Positions 1 through 7,796 of a stretch of 64,000 bases of DNA are shown here, one piece after another. Below the pieces are notes generated by a model that was not told where the DNA came from, did not search any database, and saw only the letters and a list, made by a program, of their open reading frames with translations. The translations under genes were made by a program, and so were the position numbers. The DNA is from Pseudomonadota bacterium. GTDB taxonomy: Bacteria > Pseudomonadota > Gammaproteobacteria > Xanthomonadales > Xanthomonadaceae. Position 1 is the first letter of the stretch; each line of letters opens with the position of its first letter. The stretch is taken from contig JAEWBY010000090.1 of assembly GCA_023390905.1 (NCBI GenBank), positions 30,704 through 94,703 of the forward strand, in the 5' to 3' direction.

Positions 1-344
1 AGTTCGCCGACCGCTACTCGCTGGCGCTGCAGCATCTGGAAGGCATCGATTTCGCGCCGCGCGCGGCGATGCTCGAACAGGCGGCCGCCGTGGTCGTGGA
101 GATGGTCCACGAACTGAAGAAGATGAACCTGGATCGCATGACCGCGCTCAACGAGAAGCTGCGCGCGATCGAGAACGAGGCCGATCGCCTGATGCTCGAA
201 CTCTACCGGGACATCTATTCCGGCCGGCTGGATCACCTGCAGATGTTCCTGCTGAAGGAATTCTTCGAGATCCTCGAAAAGGCCATCGATCGCTGCCGCG
301 AAGCCGGCGTGGTCGCCTACCAGATCGTGCTGAAGAACAGTTGA
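1..344 (+). CDS. DUF47 family (PhoU-like) protein, 5' end cut off
   Basis: The frame is open from base 3, so the gene begins outside the window; about 113 C-terminal residues are visible. They are helical and match the end of DUF47 proteins (YkaA/TIGR00153, PhoU-like four-helix fold), including an acidic stretch running through 'IENEADRL' and a final 'FFEILEKAIDRCREAGVV' helix. DUF47 genes commonly sit directly before pit genes and are thought to regulate or assist the low-affinity phosphate transporter. Here pit follows after 50 bases on the same strand, which supports both the call and co-transcription. The start and N-terminal half cannot be assessed. Confidence 0.88.
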   Translation, partial: FADRYSLALQHLEGIDFAPRAAMLEQAAAVVVEMVHELKKMNLDRMTALNEKLRAIENEADRLMLELYRDIYSGRLDHLQMFLLKEFFEILEKAIDRCREAGVVAYQIVLKNS

Positions 345-394
345 CGGCGACGGCCGTGCGCCCGCAGGCCGCACGCCGTGGATAAGGAATACAC

Positions 395-1516
395 ATGCTC
401 ACCCTGGTCCTGATCGTCATCCTGGCCGCGCTCGTCTTCGAGTTCATCAACGGCTTCCACGACACCGCCAATTCGATCGCCACCGTCGTCGCCACCAAGG
501 TGCTGTCACCGGGCCAGGCGGTGATGCTGGCGGCGTTCACCAACCTGGTCGGCGCGCTGACCGGCACGGCCGTGGCCGCGACGATCGCCAAGGGCATCGT
601 CAACACCGATGTGGTCGACGCCAGTTCGCAGGTGATCCTCTGCGCGCTGCTCGGCGGCATCATCTGGAACCTCATCACCTGGTGGAAGGGGCTGCCGTCC
701 TCGTCCTCGCATGCGCTGATCGGTGGCCTGTGCGGCGCCGCGCTCGCCGCCGCGCACAACAACTGGGATGCGCTGATCTGGTCGGAAACCGTAGGCGACT
801 GGGCCAAGAACAAGGGCCTGCTGTGGAAGGTGTTCCTGCCGATGGTGACCTCGCCGATCGCCGGCTTCCTGCTCGGCGTGATCGTGATGATGCTGCTGTG
901 GGGACTAATCGCCGCGCTCTCGCGCGCCAAGGGCTGGCTGCGCCGGCTGTCGCGGCCGCATTTCGTCAACCGGTTCTTCGGCAAGGCGCAGATCCTGTCG
1001 GCCGCCTACATGGGCTACGCGCACGGTCACAATGATGCGCAGAAGACCATGGGCATCATCGCGTTGACGCTGTTCGGCGCCGAGGCCAGCGGTGCGCTCA
1101 ACGATCTGCCGGGCTGGCTGGCGTTCCTGCATCCGGCCAGCGGCGACGAGAAGGACATCGCGATGTGGATCGTGCTGACCTGCGCGGTGGTGATGGCGCT
1201 GGGCACCGCGTCCGGCGGCTGGAAGATCATCAAGACGCTCGGGCACAAGATGGTCAAGCTGCATCCGATCAACGGATTCGCCGCCGAGACCAGCTCGGCC
1301 ACGATCCTCACCGTCGCCGCGCATTTCGGCATGCCGGTATCCACCACGCACAGCATCTCCACCGCGATCATGGGCGTGGGCTTCGCCAAGAACCCGCGCG
1401 CGCTGAAGTTCAGCGTGGTCGAACGCATCATCTGGGCCTGGATCCTCACCATCCCCGCCGCCGGCGGCATCGCCTACGGCCTGCTCCGCCTGCTGGAATT
1501 GATGGGGTGGGCGTGA
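395..1516 (+). CDS. pit: Pit family inorganic phosphate transporter
   Basis: A 373-residue polytopic inner-membrane protein. It shows both copies of the PiT signature: near the N-terminus 'EFINGFHDTANSIATVV' and near residue 207 'YAHGHNDAQKTMG', plus 'SSSHALIGG' and 'STTHSISTAIMGVG' in the matching half-repeats. The family carries phosphate (often as a metal-phosphate complex) driven by protons or cations. The ATG is preceded by a purine-rich site (aaggaa) about 8 bases upstream. It follows the DUF47 gene in an apparent two-gene operon that ends at the hairpin near 1637-1672. Length is normal for the shorter bacterial Pit proteins. Confidence 0.95.
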   Translation: MLTLVLIVILAALVFEFINGFHDTANSIATVVATKVLSPGQAVMLAAFTNLVGALTGTAVAATIAKGIVNTDVVDASSQVILCALLGGIIWNLITWWKGLPSSSSHALIGGLCGAALAAAHNNWDALIWSETVGDWAKNKGLLWKVFLPMVTSPIAGFLLGVIVMMLLWGLIAALSRAKGWLRRLSRPHFVNRFFGKAQILSAAYMGYAHGHNDAQKTMGIIALTLFGAEASGALNDLPGWLAFLHPASGDEKDIAMWIVLTCAVVMALGTASGGWKIIKTLGHKMVKLHPINGFAAETSSATILTVAAHFGMPVSTTHSISTAIMGVGFAKNPRALKFSVVERIIWAWILTIPAAGGIAYGLLRLLELMGWA

Positions 1517-1527
1517 AGCGGGGATTG

Positions 1528-1726
1528 GGGAGACGGGATTCGGGATTCGGGATTCGTGAGCAGGTAGCCGATAGCCGATAGCCGGGGAATCGGAAATTGG
1601 AAATCGGTCAGGCGCGGTGATGCCACCGCCACCTCGAAAAAAAAAGCGCCGGTGCTGAGCCGGCGCTTTTTTGCTTCTGCTTTCGCTCTTGCTTTAGCAA
1701 ATCCCGCATCCCGATTGCCGTCTCCC
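1528..1726. repeat. Inverted-repeat element with heptamer arrays
   Basis: Arms at 1528-1555 and 1699-1726 are inverted copies matching at 24 of 28 positions. The left arm contains three perfect tandem CGGGATT heptamers (1534-1554). A second heptamer array, TAGCCGA twice then TAGCCGG, lies at 1565-1585. The space between the arms also contains the rho-independent terminator. The structure resembles a small non-coding intergenic repeat (REP or MITE-like). Whether it recurs in the genome cannot be seen here; no second copy is visible in this window. Confidence 0.6.
1637..1672. terminator. Bidirectional rho-independent terminator
   Basis: A stem AGCGCCGG/CCGGCGCT (1645-1652 with 1660-1667) and a 7-base loop are flanked by nine A on the left and six T on the right. 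It can therefore end pit transcripts on the plus strand and read as a terminator on the minus strand for the gene ending at 1732. Confidence 0.85.
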
Positions 1727-1731
1727 GGCTT

Positions 1732-2148
1732 TCAAAGCAAATCGCCTTCCGCCGAGAGCGCACGTTCCATGCTGTCGCCGAGGCCGCCGATTTCCAGCAC
1801 GAGGCGGTCGACTTCGGCGGCGGTCAGGCCGTCGTAGGGACGGTTCTCGCACAGTTGCAGATAGGGCACGCCGTCGAGTTCACCGATCGCCAGATAGCCC
1901 ACGCTGCTCTGCCAGTTGAAGGCGAGGGCGCGGCGCGCGTCGATGCCGGTGATCGGCGCGATCACCGTGCTCACGCGCAGGTAGTTGCGCTCGTCATCGT
2001 TGTGCAGCTCCGAAAGGAAGATGGCCTGGTGCCGCGTGCCGTTGTCGAGCGAAAGTTCGACGCAGGCCACGTAGGGCTCCTGCACGGAGACCCGATAACC
2101 AGAGGTCAGCAGGTGGCTGCGGATCTTTTCGAAGTTCTTCATGTTCAT
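1732..2148 (-). CDS. Conserved hypothetical protein, possibly YbjN/CesT-like fold
   Basis: 138 residues, soluble, no signal peptide. I do not recognise the exact family. The pattern of an N-terminal helix, a run of beta strands (around 'VACVELSLDNG', 'YLRVSTVIAPI', 'VGYLAIGELDGVPYLQLC') and a C-terminal helix ('TAAEVDRLVLEIGGLGDSME') resembles YbjN-domain and type-III-chaperone-like proteins, but this is fold guessing from the sequence. Two start codons lie six bases apart (MNMKNF); the outer one is used here. It is a single gene between the terminator near 1650 and the divergent alkyltransferase-like gene. Confidence 0.7.
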   Translation of the reverse strand: MNMKNFEKIRSHLLTSGYRVSVQEPYVACVELSLDNGTRHQAIFLSELHNDDERNYLRVSTVIAPITGIDARRALAFNWQSSVGYLAIGELDGVPYLQLCENRPYDGLTAAEVDRLVLEIGGLGDSMERALSAEGDLL

Positions 2149-2249
2149 TCCCTGGCGCGTGCCCGGCTATGGTAGGCCGGTTGGCGCAGCCGGGGTAGCC
2201 TGCGCTTGCGGTCAACGTCCACACTTCGCGCTCCGGTCCGGACACTGCC

Positions 2250-2582
2250 ATGGAATCCACCCCCGAAACACGCATCCTCGCCGCCATCCGGGCGATTCCG
2301 CGCGGGCACGTCGCCGGCTACGGCGAAGTCGCGCGGCGCGCGGGTCTGCCCGGGCGTGCGCGGCTGGTGGCGCGCATCCTCAGCCAGAACAACGACCCGC
2401 GGCTGCCTTGGCATCGCGTGCTGCGATCGGATGGACGCATCGCGTTTCCCGAAGGTTCGCAGGGTTATCGCGAACAGAGCCAGCGCCTGCGCGCCGAAGG
2501 CGTGCGGGTGGAGCAGGGGCGTGTGCGAGGCGTGAAGGCCGCGCGTGATCTCGACGAGGCGCTGTGGGGGCCTTCACGCTGA
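2250..2582 (+). CDS. Alkyltransferase-like (ATL) DNA-binding protein
   Basis: 110 residues matching the C-terminal DNA-binding domain of O6-alkylguanine-DNA alkyltransferases ('IPRGHVAGYGEVARRAGLP', 'NNDPRLPWHRVLRSDGRIAFP'). The alkyl-accepting cysteine of the PCHRV motif is tryptophan (PWHRV, Trp54). That defines ATL proteins such as E. coli YbaZ, which bind alkylated guanine without repairing it and hand the lesion to nucleotide excision repair. The protein is therefore expected to be a damage sensor, not a methyltransferase. Its stop lies about 45 bases before the rhomboid start, and the two may be co-transcribed. No strong ribosome binding site is visible. Confidence 0.88.
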   Translation: MESTPETRILAAIRAIPRGHVAGYGEVARRAGLPGRARLVARILSQNNDPRLPWHRVLRSDGRIAFPEGSQGYREQSQRLRAEGVRVEQGRVRGVKAARDLDEALWGPSR

Positions 2583-2584
2583 GC

Positions 2585-2593
2585 TGTGATTAT
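2585..2593 (+). promoter_or_regulatory. Possible extended -10 box before the rhomboid gene
   Basis: TGTGATTAT just after the ATL stop codon matches an extended -10 (TG-n-GATTAT), about 34 bases before the rhomboid ATG. No convincing -35 is present, so this is a weak candidate. Confidence 0.2.
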
Positions 2594-2626
2594 CATGCTC
2601 GGCGTCCCCACCGAGATCCGTCCGCG

Positions 2627-3292
2627 ATGCTCCCACAGATTCTTCCCGTCACGCGCGCCCTGTTGATCGCCAACGTCGTGGTGTTCCTGCTGCAACTGGT
2701 CCTGGGCAGCGCACTGGACACGTTCCAGTTGTGGCCGATCAACCTGACCGGACTGGATTCGCCCTATCCCTCGTTCATGCCGTGGCAGTTGCTGACCGCC
2801 GGTTTCATGCATGATCCGCAGAACCTCATGCACCTGCTGTTCAACATGCTGGCGCTGTGGATGTTCGGCTCTCCGCTGGAAGCCACGTGGGGCGAAAAGC
2901 GCTTCCTGACGTATTTCCTGGTCTGCGTGATCGGCGGCAACCTGTGCCAGCTCGGACTGGCGACCTGGATGATGAGCGAACGGCACGTGGTCTATTCGAC
3001 GCTGGGTGCTTCAGGCGGTGTGTACGGCCTGCTGCTCGGCTTCGGCATGCTGTTCCCGAACCAGCGCATGATCATCTTTCCGATTCCGATGGAAATCCGC
3101 GCACGCACGCTGGTCATCATCTACGGTGCGCTGGCGGTGCTGTTCGCGCTCACCGGATCGCAGGGCGGCGTGGCCCACCTGGCGCACCTGGGCGGCATGC
3201 TGTTCGGATGGATGATGATCCGCTACTGGCGCGGGCAACCGCCGTTCGGCAAGCGCCGTCCGCCGGGCCCGCGCATGCGCATCGTCAAGTGA
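2627..3292 (+). CDS. Rhomboid family intramembrane serine protease
   Basis: 221 residues with about six hydrophobic helices. The catalytic serine lies in 'GASGGVYG' (Ser129) and the catalytic histidine in 'AHLAHLGGMLFG' (His187, with His184 nearby). The loop-1 region 'MHLLFNMLALWMFG' is also typical. Rhomboids cleave membrane proteins within the bilayer; the substrate here is unknown. I chose the ATG at 2627 (MLPQILPVTRALL) because the 21 extra residues of the longer frame are not rhomboid-like and overlap the ATL gene. A strong bidirectional terminator follows. Confidence 0.93.
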   Translation: MLPQILPVTRALLIANVVVFLLQLVLGSALDTFQLWPINLTGLDSPYPSFMPWQLLTAGFMHDPQNLMHLLFNMLALWMFGSPLEATWGEKRFLTYFLVCVIGGNLCQLGLATWMMSERHVVYSTLGASGGVYGLLLGFGMLFPNQRMIIFPIPMEIRARTLVIIYGALAVLFALTGSQGGVAHLAHLGGMLFGWMMIRYWRGQPPFGKRRPPGPRMRIVK

Positions 3293-3308
3293 CGATGATG
3301 GAGTGAAC

Positions 3309-3339
3309 GAAAAACGGCGCGTTTTCCGCGCCGTTTTTT
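3309..3339. terminator. Bidirectional rho-independent terminator
   Basis: A perfect stem AACGGCGCG/CGCGCCGTT (3313-3321 with 3327-3335) with a 5-base loop, A-rich to the left and six T to the right. It separates the convergent rhomboid (plus) and M13 peptidase (minus) genes. Confidence 0.88.
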
Positions 3340-3358
3340 CATCCGCAGTGCGAGTGGA

Positions 3359-5368
3359 TCAGCGCCAGATGCGGATCTGTTCGGCGTCCTTGCGCAGCAT
3401 CGGCTGGCCGGGCTTGCAGGTGAAGGCTTCACCGAACGCGGGCAGGTTGGCCAGCGTGGCGTTGGTGCGCCACTGGCCGGGCGCGCGTGCATCCGAGGCC
3501 GCATTCTGCGCGGCGATGGCGGCATCGATGTTCTGCGCCCACAACTGCGCCCACGCCTTGAAGAAAGCCTGTTTCGCCGGCGCCGCGGCGCTCGCGCCGC
3601 CTTCGCGCGTATAGGCATCCCAGGCCAGTTCGACGCCAGCCAGATCGGCCATCGCTTCATCCTGCACGCGCTTGCCGTCGACCTTCACGTCCTTGAGCGC
3701 GGGATAGGCCAGCGCCTGGTACTGCGTGGCGATCTGCGAACCGAGTCCGTTCCATGCGGCGACATCGGCCGCGCTCCACCAGTCGCGCAGTTCGCCCTTC
3801 GCATCGATCATGCGGCCCTTGCTGTCGACGGCGCGGCTGAGTTCGTGGCCCACCAGTGCGCCATAGCTGCCGTACTGGCTGGCCGCATCCTGCGCGGGAT
3901 CGAACACCGGCGGCTGCAACACGGCGGCGGTGACGATCAGGCGGTTCTGCGCGAGGTCATAGGCCAATGCCGGCTGCTGCGGCAGCACGTCCCAGCGGCG
4001 ATCCGCATTGCCCTTGCCGATGCGCTTCATTTCCTCGCGATGGCGCCAGGTCGAGGCGATCAGCATGTTGCTGCCGAAACTGCCGCGGCCCATCGGCTGC
4101 ACGGTGTAATCGACATCGCGGCGCGGCGTACCGACTTCGATCTTGAGATTGTCCAGCTTGGCCTTGGCCTTGGCCTCGGCCTTGGCGGGTGCACTCATCC
4201 ACGTGTTGCGCTCGACGCCGCGCGCCAGTGCATCGGCGATCTGCGCGGCGAGGGCTTCGGCGCGCGCATCGGCGTCGGCGGACAGATAGCGCGCGGCGTA
4301 CTCCTTGCCTAGCATCGGGCCGGCGGCGAGATTGATCGCATCCAGCACCTGCTGCCAGCGCGGCGGCGGCGTGGTCTGCGCGCGCAGCACGCGGCCGCGG
4401 AATTCGAATTCGGCATCACGGAACGACTTGGCCAGGTACGGCGCCATCGCATCCCCCACGCGCCAGCGCAGATAGGCCTTCCACTGATCCGGCTTGAGGC
4501 TGCCGATCAATGCATCGAGTTGCTTGAACAGCGCCGGGTCGGCCATCGAGACCGTGTCGTCACTGACGCCCTGCACCTTGAGGAAGGCATCCAGTTGCAG
4601 GTTGCGGTACTGCTTGCCGAGATCCTTCGTCGCCACCGGCGCGTAATTGGTCAGCGGGTTGCGCAGATCCGGCAGCGGCTTGGACACCTGCGCCAGCCGC
4701 GTTTCCAGATCGATCACCGCCTGCGCATCGGCGTCCAAGCGGTTCTGCGCGGTGCCGGTCAGGGCGAGGATCTGCTTGACGTAGGCGCGGTAGCGATCCA
4801 TCACCTGGCGGGTATCGGCATCGTTGCGCGTGTAGAAGGCCGGGTCGGGCAGGCCGAGCCCGCCCTGCATGAAATAGCCGATGTGGCGGTCGAGCGCGCG
4901 CAGATCGATGTCCGGGCTGAAGTTGAACGCGACCGGGATGCCGACCTGGTGCAGCGCGGCGATCGAAGGTGCGATGTCCTTGCTCTTCTTGATCGCGTTG
5001 ATGCGATCGAGCAGCGGCGCGATCGGCTTGGCGCCATCGGCTTCCACCGCCGCTTCGTCCAGGCCGCTGGCCCAGAAATCGCCGAGCAGTTTCTGCACGT
5101 TGCCCTGTGGTGATTGCATCGCCGCCTGCAGCAGATCGCGCTGTTGCTGCTGGGCGCGTTCGCGCAACTGGGCCAGTGCGCTGCCGCTGGTGTTGGCTTT
5201 GAGCCAATCGGCGTTGGCGCTGGCATGGAAATCCGAACACTGGGCACTGACGGCCGGCGCGCGCGCGGATTTCTTCCTGGCGGCTTCGGCCTGCGGGCTG
5301 CCCAGCGCGATGACCAGGGCAAAGGCGAGCAGGGTGGGGGTGCCAAGGGCGGCGCGGACGTTGGCCAT
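3359..5368 (-). CDS. M13 (neprilysin/PepO-like) peptidase homologue with altered zinc site
   Basis: 669 residues from the ATG at 5368, which gives a clear signal peptide (MANVRAALGTPTLLAFALVIALGSPQAEA); the longer frame adds unrelated residues. The fold is M13 throughout: N-terminal M13 domain, 'QPPVFDP', 'ADLAGVELAWDAY' and the usual C-terminus with a conserved Cys. The zinc motif HExxH reads HELSR (508-512): the first His and Glu remain, but the second zinc-binding His is Arg. The substrate-binding NA(Y/F) motif, NASY in the neighbour, is ALAY here. The third ligand region (DEAMADL) keeps its Glu. I infer a periplasmic pseudo-peptidase or one with weakened activity. It lies downstream of an intact paralogue, separated by a terminator. 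Confidence 0.9.
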   Translation of the reverse strand: MANVRAALGTPTLLAFALVIALGSPQAEAARKKSARAPAVSAQCSDFHASANADWLKANTSGSALAQLRERAQQQQRDLLQAAMQSPQGNVQKLLGDFWASGLDEAAVEADGAKPIAPLLDRINAIKKSKDIAPSIAALHQVGIPVAFNFSPDIDLRALDRHIGYFMQGGLGLPDPAFYTRNDADTRQVMDRYRAYVKQILALTGTAQNRLDADAQAVIDLETRLAQVSKPLPDLRNPLTNYAPVATKDLGKQYRNLQLDAFLKVQGVSDDTVSMADPALFKQLDALIGSLKPDQWKAYLRWRVGDAMAPYLAKSFRDAEFEFRGRVLRAQTTPPPRWQQVLDAINLAAGPMLGKEYAARYLSADADARAEALAAQIADALARGVERNTWMSAPAKAEAKAKAKLDNLKIEVGTPRRDVDYTVQPMGRGSFGSNMLIASTWRHREEMKRIGKGNADRRWDVLPQQPALAYDLAQNRLIVTAAVLQPPVFDPAQDAASQYGSYGALVGHELSRAVDSKGRMIDAKGELRDWWSAADVAAWNGLGSQIATQYQALAYPALKDVKVDGKRVQDEAMADLAGVELAWDAYTREGGASAAAPAKQAFFKAWAQLWAQNIDAAIAAQNAASDARAPGQWRTNATLANLPAFGEAFTCKPGQPMLRKDAEQIRIWR

Positions 5369-5463
5369 CAGGGTGATCCGTGGAATGAAGTGGCCGGATT
5401 CTAGCAAGCACCTGCGCCGATCCCTGAACGCGCCGCACACTTCGCGCGACGTCCGCCGCATGC

Positions 5464-5490
5464 AAAAGGCCCGGGTTTCCCCGGGCCTTC
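5464..5490 (-). terminator. Rho-independent terminator between the two M13 genes
   Basis: A perfect 10-bp stem AAGGCCCGGG/CCCGGGCCTT (5466-5475 with 5480-5489) with a 4-base loop, followed on the minus strand by four T. It lies 24 bases after the stop of the upstream M13 gene, so the two peptidase genes are probably separate transcripts. Confidence 0.75.
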
Positions 5491-5513
5491 GCAAGGTTCG
5501 ACGCGTGCGTGGA

Positions 5514-7631
5514 TTACCAGATGACGACCTGCTTGTCGCCCTCGCGCACCATCGCATCACCGCTCTTGCACTGGAACGCCGCCGCGAACGCCGGCAGGTT
5601 CGAGGGCGCACCGATCGCGCGGAACTGCGCGAGCGCGTGTTCGTCGGTCGCCAGGCGCTTGTCGATTTCCTGCGGGGTCATGTTGCGACGCCACACCGTG
5701 GCCCAGCTCAGGAAGAAGCGCTGGTCGCGGGTCAGGCCGTCGATCTTCGGATCCGGCGTGTCGCCGGCAGCCTTCTTCATCGCGTCATACGCCGTGGCCA
5801 GACCGCCGAGGTCGGCGATGTTCTCGCCCAGCGTGTGGTTGCCGTTGATCGGCTTGCCATCGGCGGTGCGATAGTCGTTGAACTGCGCGACCAGCTTGCC
5901 GGTGCGCGACTTGAAGCCTTCGGCATCGGCCGGCGTCCACCAGTTGACCATGTTGCCCTTGGGATCGAAGCGCGAGCCCTGATCGTCGTAGCCGTGGGTC
6001 ATTTCGTGGCCGATCACCGCACCGATGCCGCCGTAGTTGATCGCATCGTCGGCATTCGGATCGAAGAACGGCGGCTGCAGGATCGCGGCCGGGAAGGTCA
6101 GCTGGTTCGCGAGCGGGTTGTAGGAGGCATTGACGGTCTGCGGACGCATGCCCCACTCGGTGCGATCCACCGGCTGGCCGATCTTGCTCAGATCCCACTT
6201 GTAGTTGAACTCGCGCGCGGCCAGCACGTTGCCGATGTAGCTGTCGCGGTTGGTGGCCAGGCCGGTCCATTCGCGCCACTTGTCCGGATAGCCCACGCGC
6301 GGCTGGAACGCGGTCCACTTCTCGATGGCCTTCTGCTTGGTTTCCGCGCTCATCCAGGCCAGGTTCTCGATGCGCGCCTTCAACGCTTCGCTGAGGTTCT
6401 TGATCAGCGCTTCCATCTTGGCCTTGGATTCGGCCGGGAACGCGACCTTCACGTACAACTGGCCGAGCGCTTCGCCCACTTGTCCATCGATGGTTCCCAG
6501 CACGCGCTTGCCGCGCTCCTTCAGTTCCTTCTGGCCGCTGAGCGTCTTGCCGTAGAACTCGAAGTTCTCCTGCACGAAGGCATCGGACAGGTAGGGCGAG
6601 GACTCGTCCACCAGATGGAAACGCAGATAGCTCTTCCACTGATCGGCCGGCACGTCGGCCAGCATCCTGCTCACTTCGGCATGGTATTCGGGCACCGACA
6701 GCGAGAACTTCTCCGGCACCTTCACGCCCTGCGATTCGAACAGCTTGGTGAAGGGGAAGTTCGGCGACAGCTTGTCGGCTTCGGCCGGGGTGACCATGTT
6801 GTAGTACAGGCCGACATCGCGCGAGAACTGCTCGCTCGACTTCGACACGCGGGCCAGCCGGGTTTCGAACGCCAGCACGTCCTTGGCCTGCCCGGCCGCG
6901 TCGGCGGCGGGCACGCCGGACAGCTCCAGCACCTTGGCGATGTGGGCCACGTAGGCGTCGCGGATCGCCTTGTACTTGGCGTCGGTGTAATACGGCGCGT
7001 CGGGCAGGCTCAGGCCGCCCTGGCCGGTGGCGGCGATGTTGATGGTGGAGTTCTTGAAGTCGGGCATCGAGCCGATGCCGATCAGATAGCCGTTGCCCTT
7101 GGCGGCCGACTTGCGCAGGTATTCGGCCACGGCCGGGCCATCGGCCAGCGCGTCGATTTCAGCCAGCATCGGCTTGAGCGGTTCGATGCCCTGCGCGTTG
7201 ATCTTCTCCGCGTCCATGCCGGTGGACCAGAAGTCGCCCACCAGCTTTTCCACGCCGCTGGCCTTGGCATCGGCCGCGGCCTGCTCGGCCAACTGGCGCT
7301 GCACGGCGAGCGAACGCTCGGCCAGCATTTCGAACGCACCCCAACTGGTGCGATCACCCGGAATCGGATTGGCCGACAGCCACTTGCTGTTGACGTAATC
7401 GCCGAAATCGACGCAGGCGTTCTTGCTGGTGTCCAGATCCGAGAGCTGGAAGCGGTTCACCGGCGGCAGCTTGCTCTCGTCCAGTTTCAGCGCGGTGGGC
7501 GCGGCGGCGGGCGTGGCCTGCGCGGCGGCGTCCGGGCCAGCGGCCTCGTTCGGCTTGGAGCAGCCGGCCAGGGCGGCCGTGACGGCCAGCGAGAGGAGAA
7601 GCATCTGCGGTTTACGGAAGGTCACATTCAA
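5514..7631 (-). CDS. M13 family zinc metallopeptidase, lipoprotein (PepO-like)
   Basis: 705 residues. The N-terminus is a lipoprotein signal with lipobox LAGC (Cys at about residue 23), so the enzyme is probably anchored in the periplasm. The catalytic zinc motif is intact: HEMTH at 542-546 followed by GYDDQG, with the downstream GENIADLGGL (third ligand and its Asp) and the substrate-binding NASY motif. The C-terminus ends in the family-typical VVIW. M13 enzymes are neprilysin-like endopeptidases for oligopeptides. It is adjacent to and clearly paralogous with the degenerate gene at 3359-5368, which gives an internal standard for that gene's lost residues. Confidence 0.95.
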   Translation of the reverse strand: MNVTFRKPQMLLLSLAVTAALAGCSKPNEAAGPDAAAQATPAAAPTALKLDESKLPPVNRFQLSDLDTSKNACVDFGDYVNSKWLSANPIPGDRTSWGAFEMLAERSLAVQRQLAEQAAADAKASGVEKLVGDFWSTGMDAEKINAQGIEPLKPMLAEIDALADGPAVAEYLRKSAAKGNGYLIGIGSMPDFKNSTINIAATGQGGLSLPDAPYYTDAKYKAIRDAYVAHIAKVLELSGVPAADAAGQAKDVLAFETRLARVSKSSEQFSRDVGLYYNMVTPAEADKLSPNFPFTKLFESQGVKVPEKFSLSVPEYHAEVSRMLADVPADQWKSYLRFHLVDESSPYLSDAFVQENFEFYGKTLSGQKELKERGKRVLGTIDGQVGEALGQLYVKVAFPAESKAKMEALIKNLSEALKARIENLAWMSAETKQKAIEKWTAFQPRVGYPDKWREWTGLATNRDSYIGNVLAAREFNYKWDLSKIGQPVDRTEWGMRPQTVNASYNPLANQLTFPAAILQPPFFDPNADDAINYGGIGAVIGHEMTHGYDDQGSRFDPKGNMVNWWTPADAEGFKSRTGKLVAQFNDYRTADGKPINGNHTLGENIADLGGLATAYDAMKKAAGDTPDPKIDGLTRDQRFFLSWATVWRRNMTPQEIDKRLATDEHALAQFRAIGAPSNLPAFAAAFQCKSGDAMVREGDKQVVIW

Positions 7632-7796
7632 CTCCGGCCCATGCGGGCGTTGGGAAGCAGGAAAGGCAGCGTCCGGATGGACGTGCGCGGGACTCTACTC
7701 CCGGCGTGACCAAGCGCAGGGTGTCGAAGGTCATGGCCGCCGGGCCGCAACGAATTCTTTACGCGTCACCCGTGTTGCGCGCAGCCGCGCGGCGCG

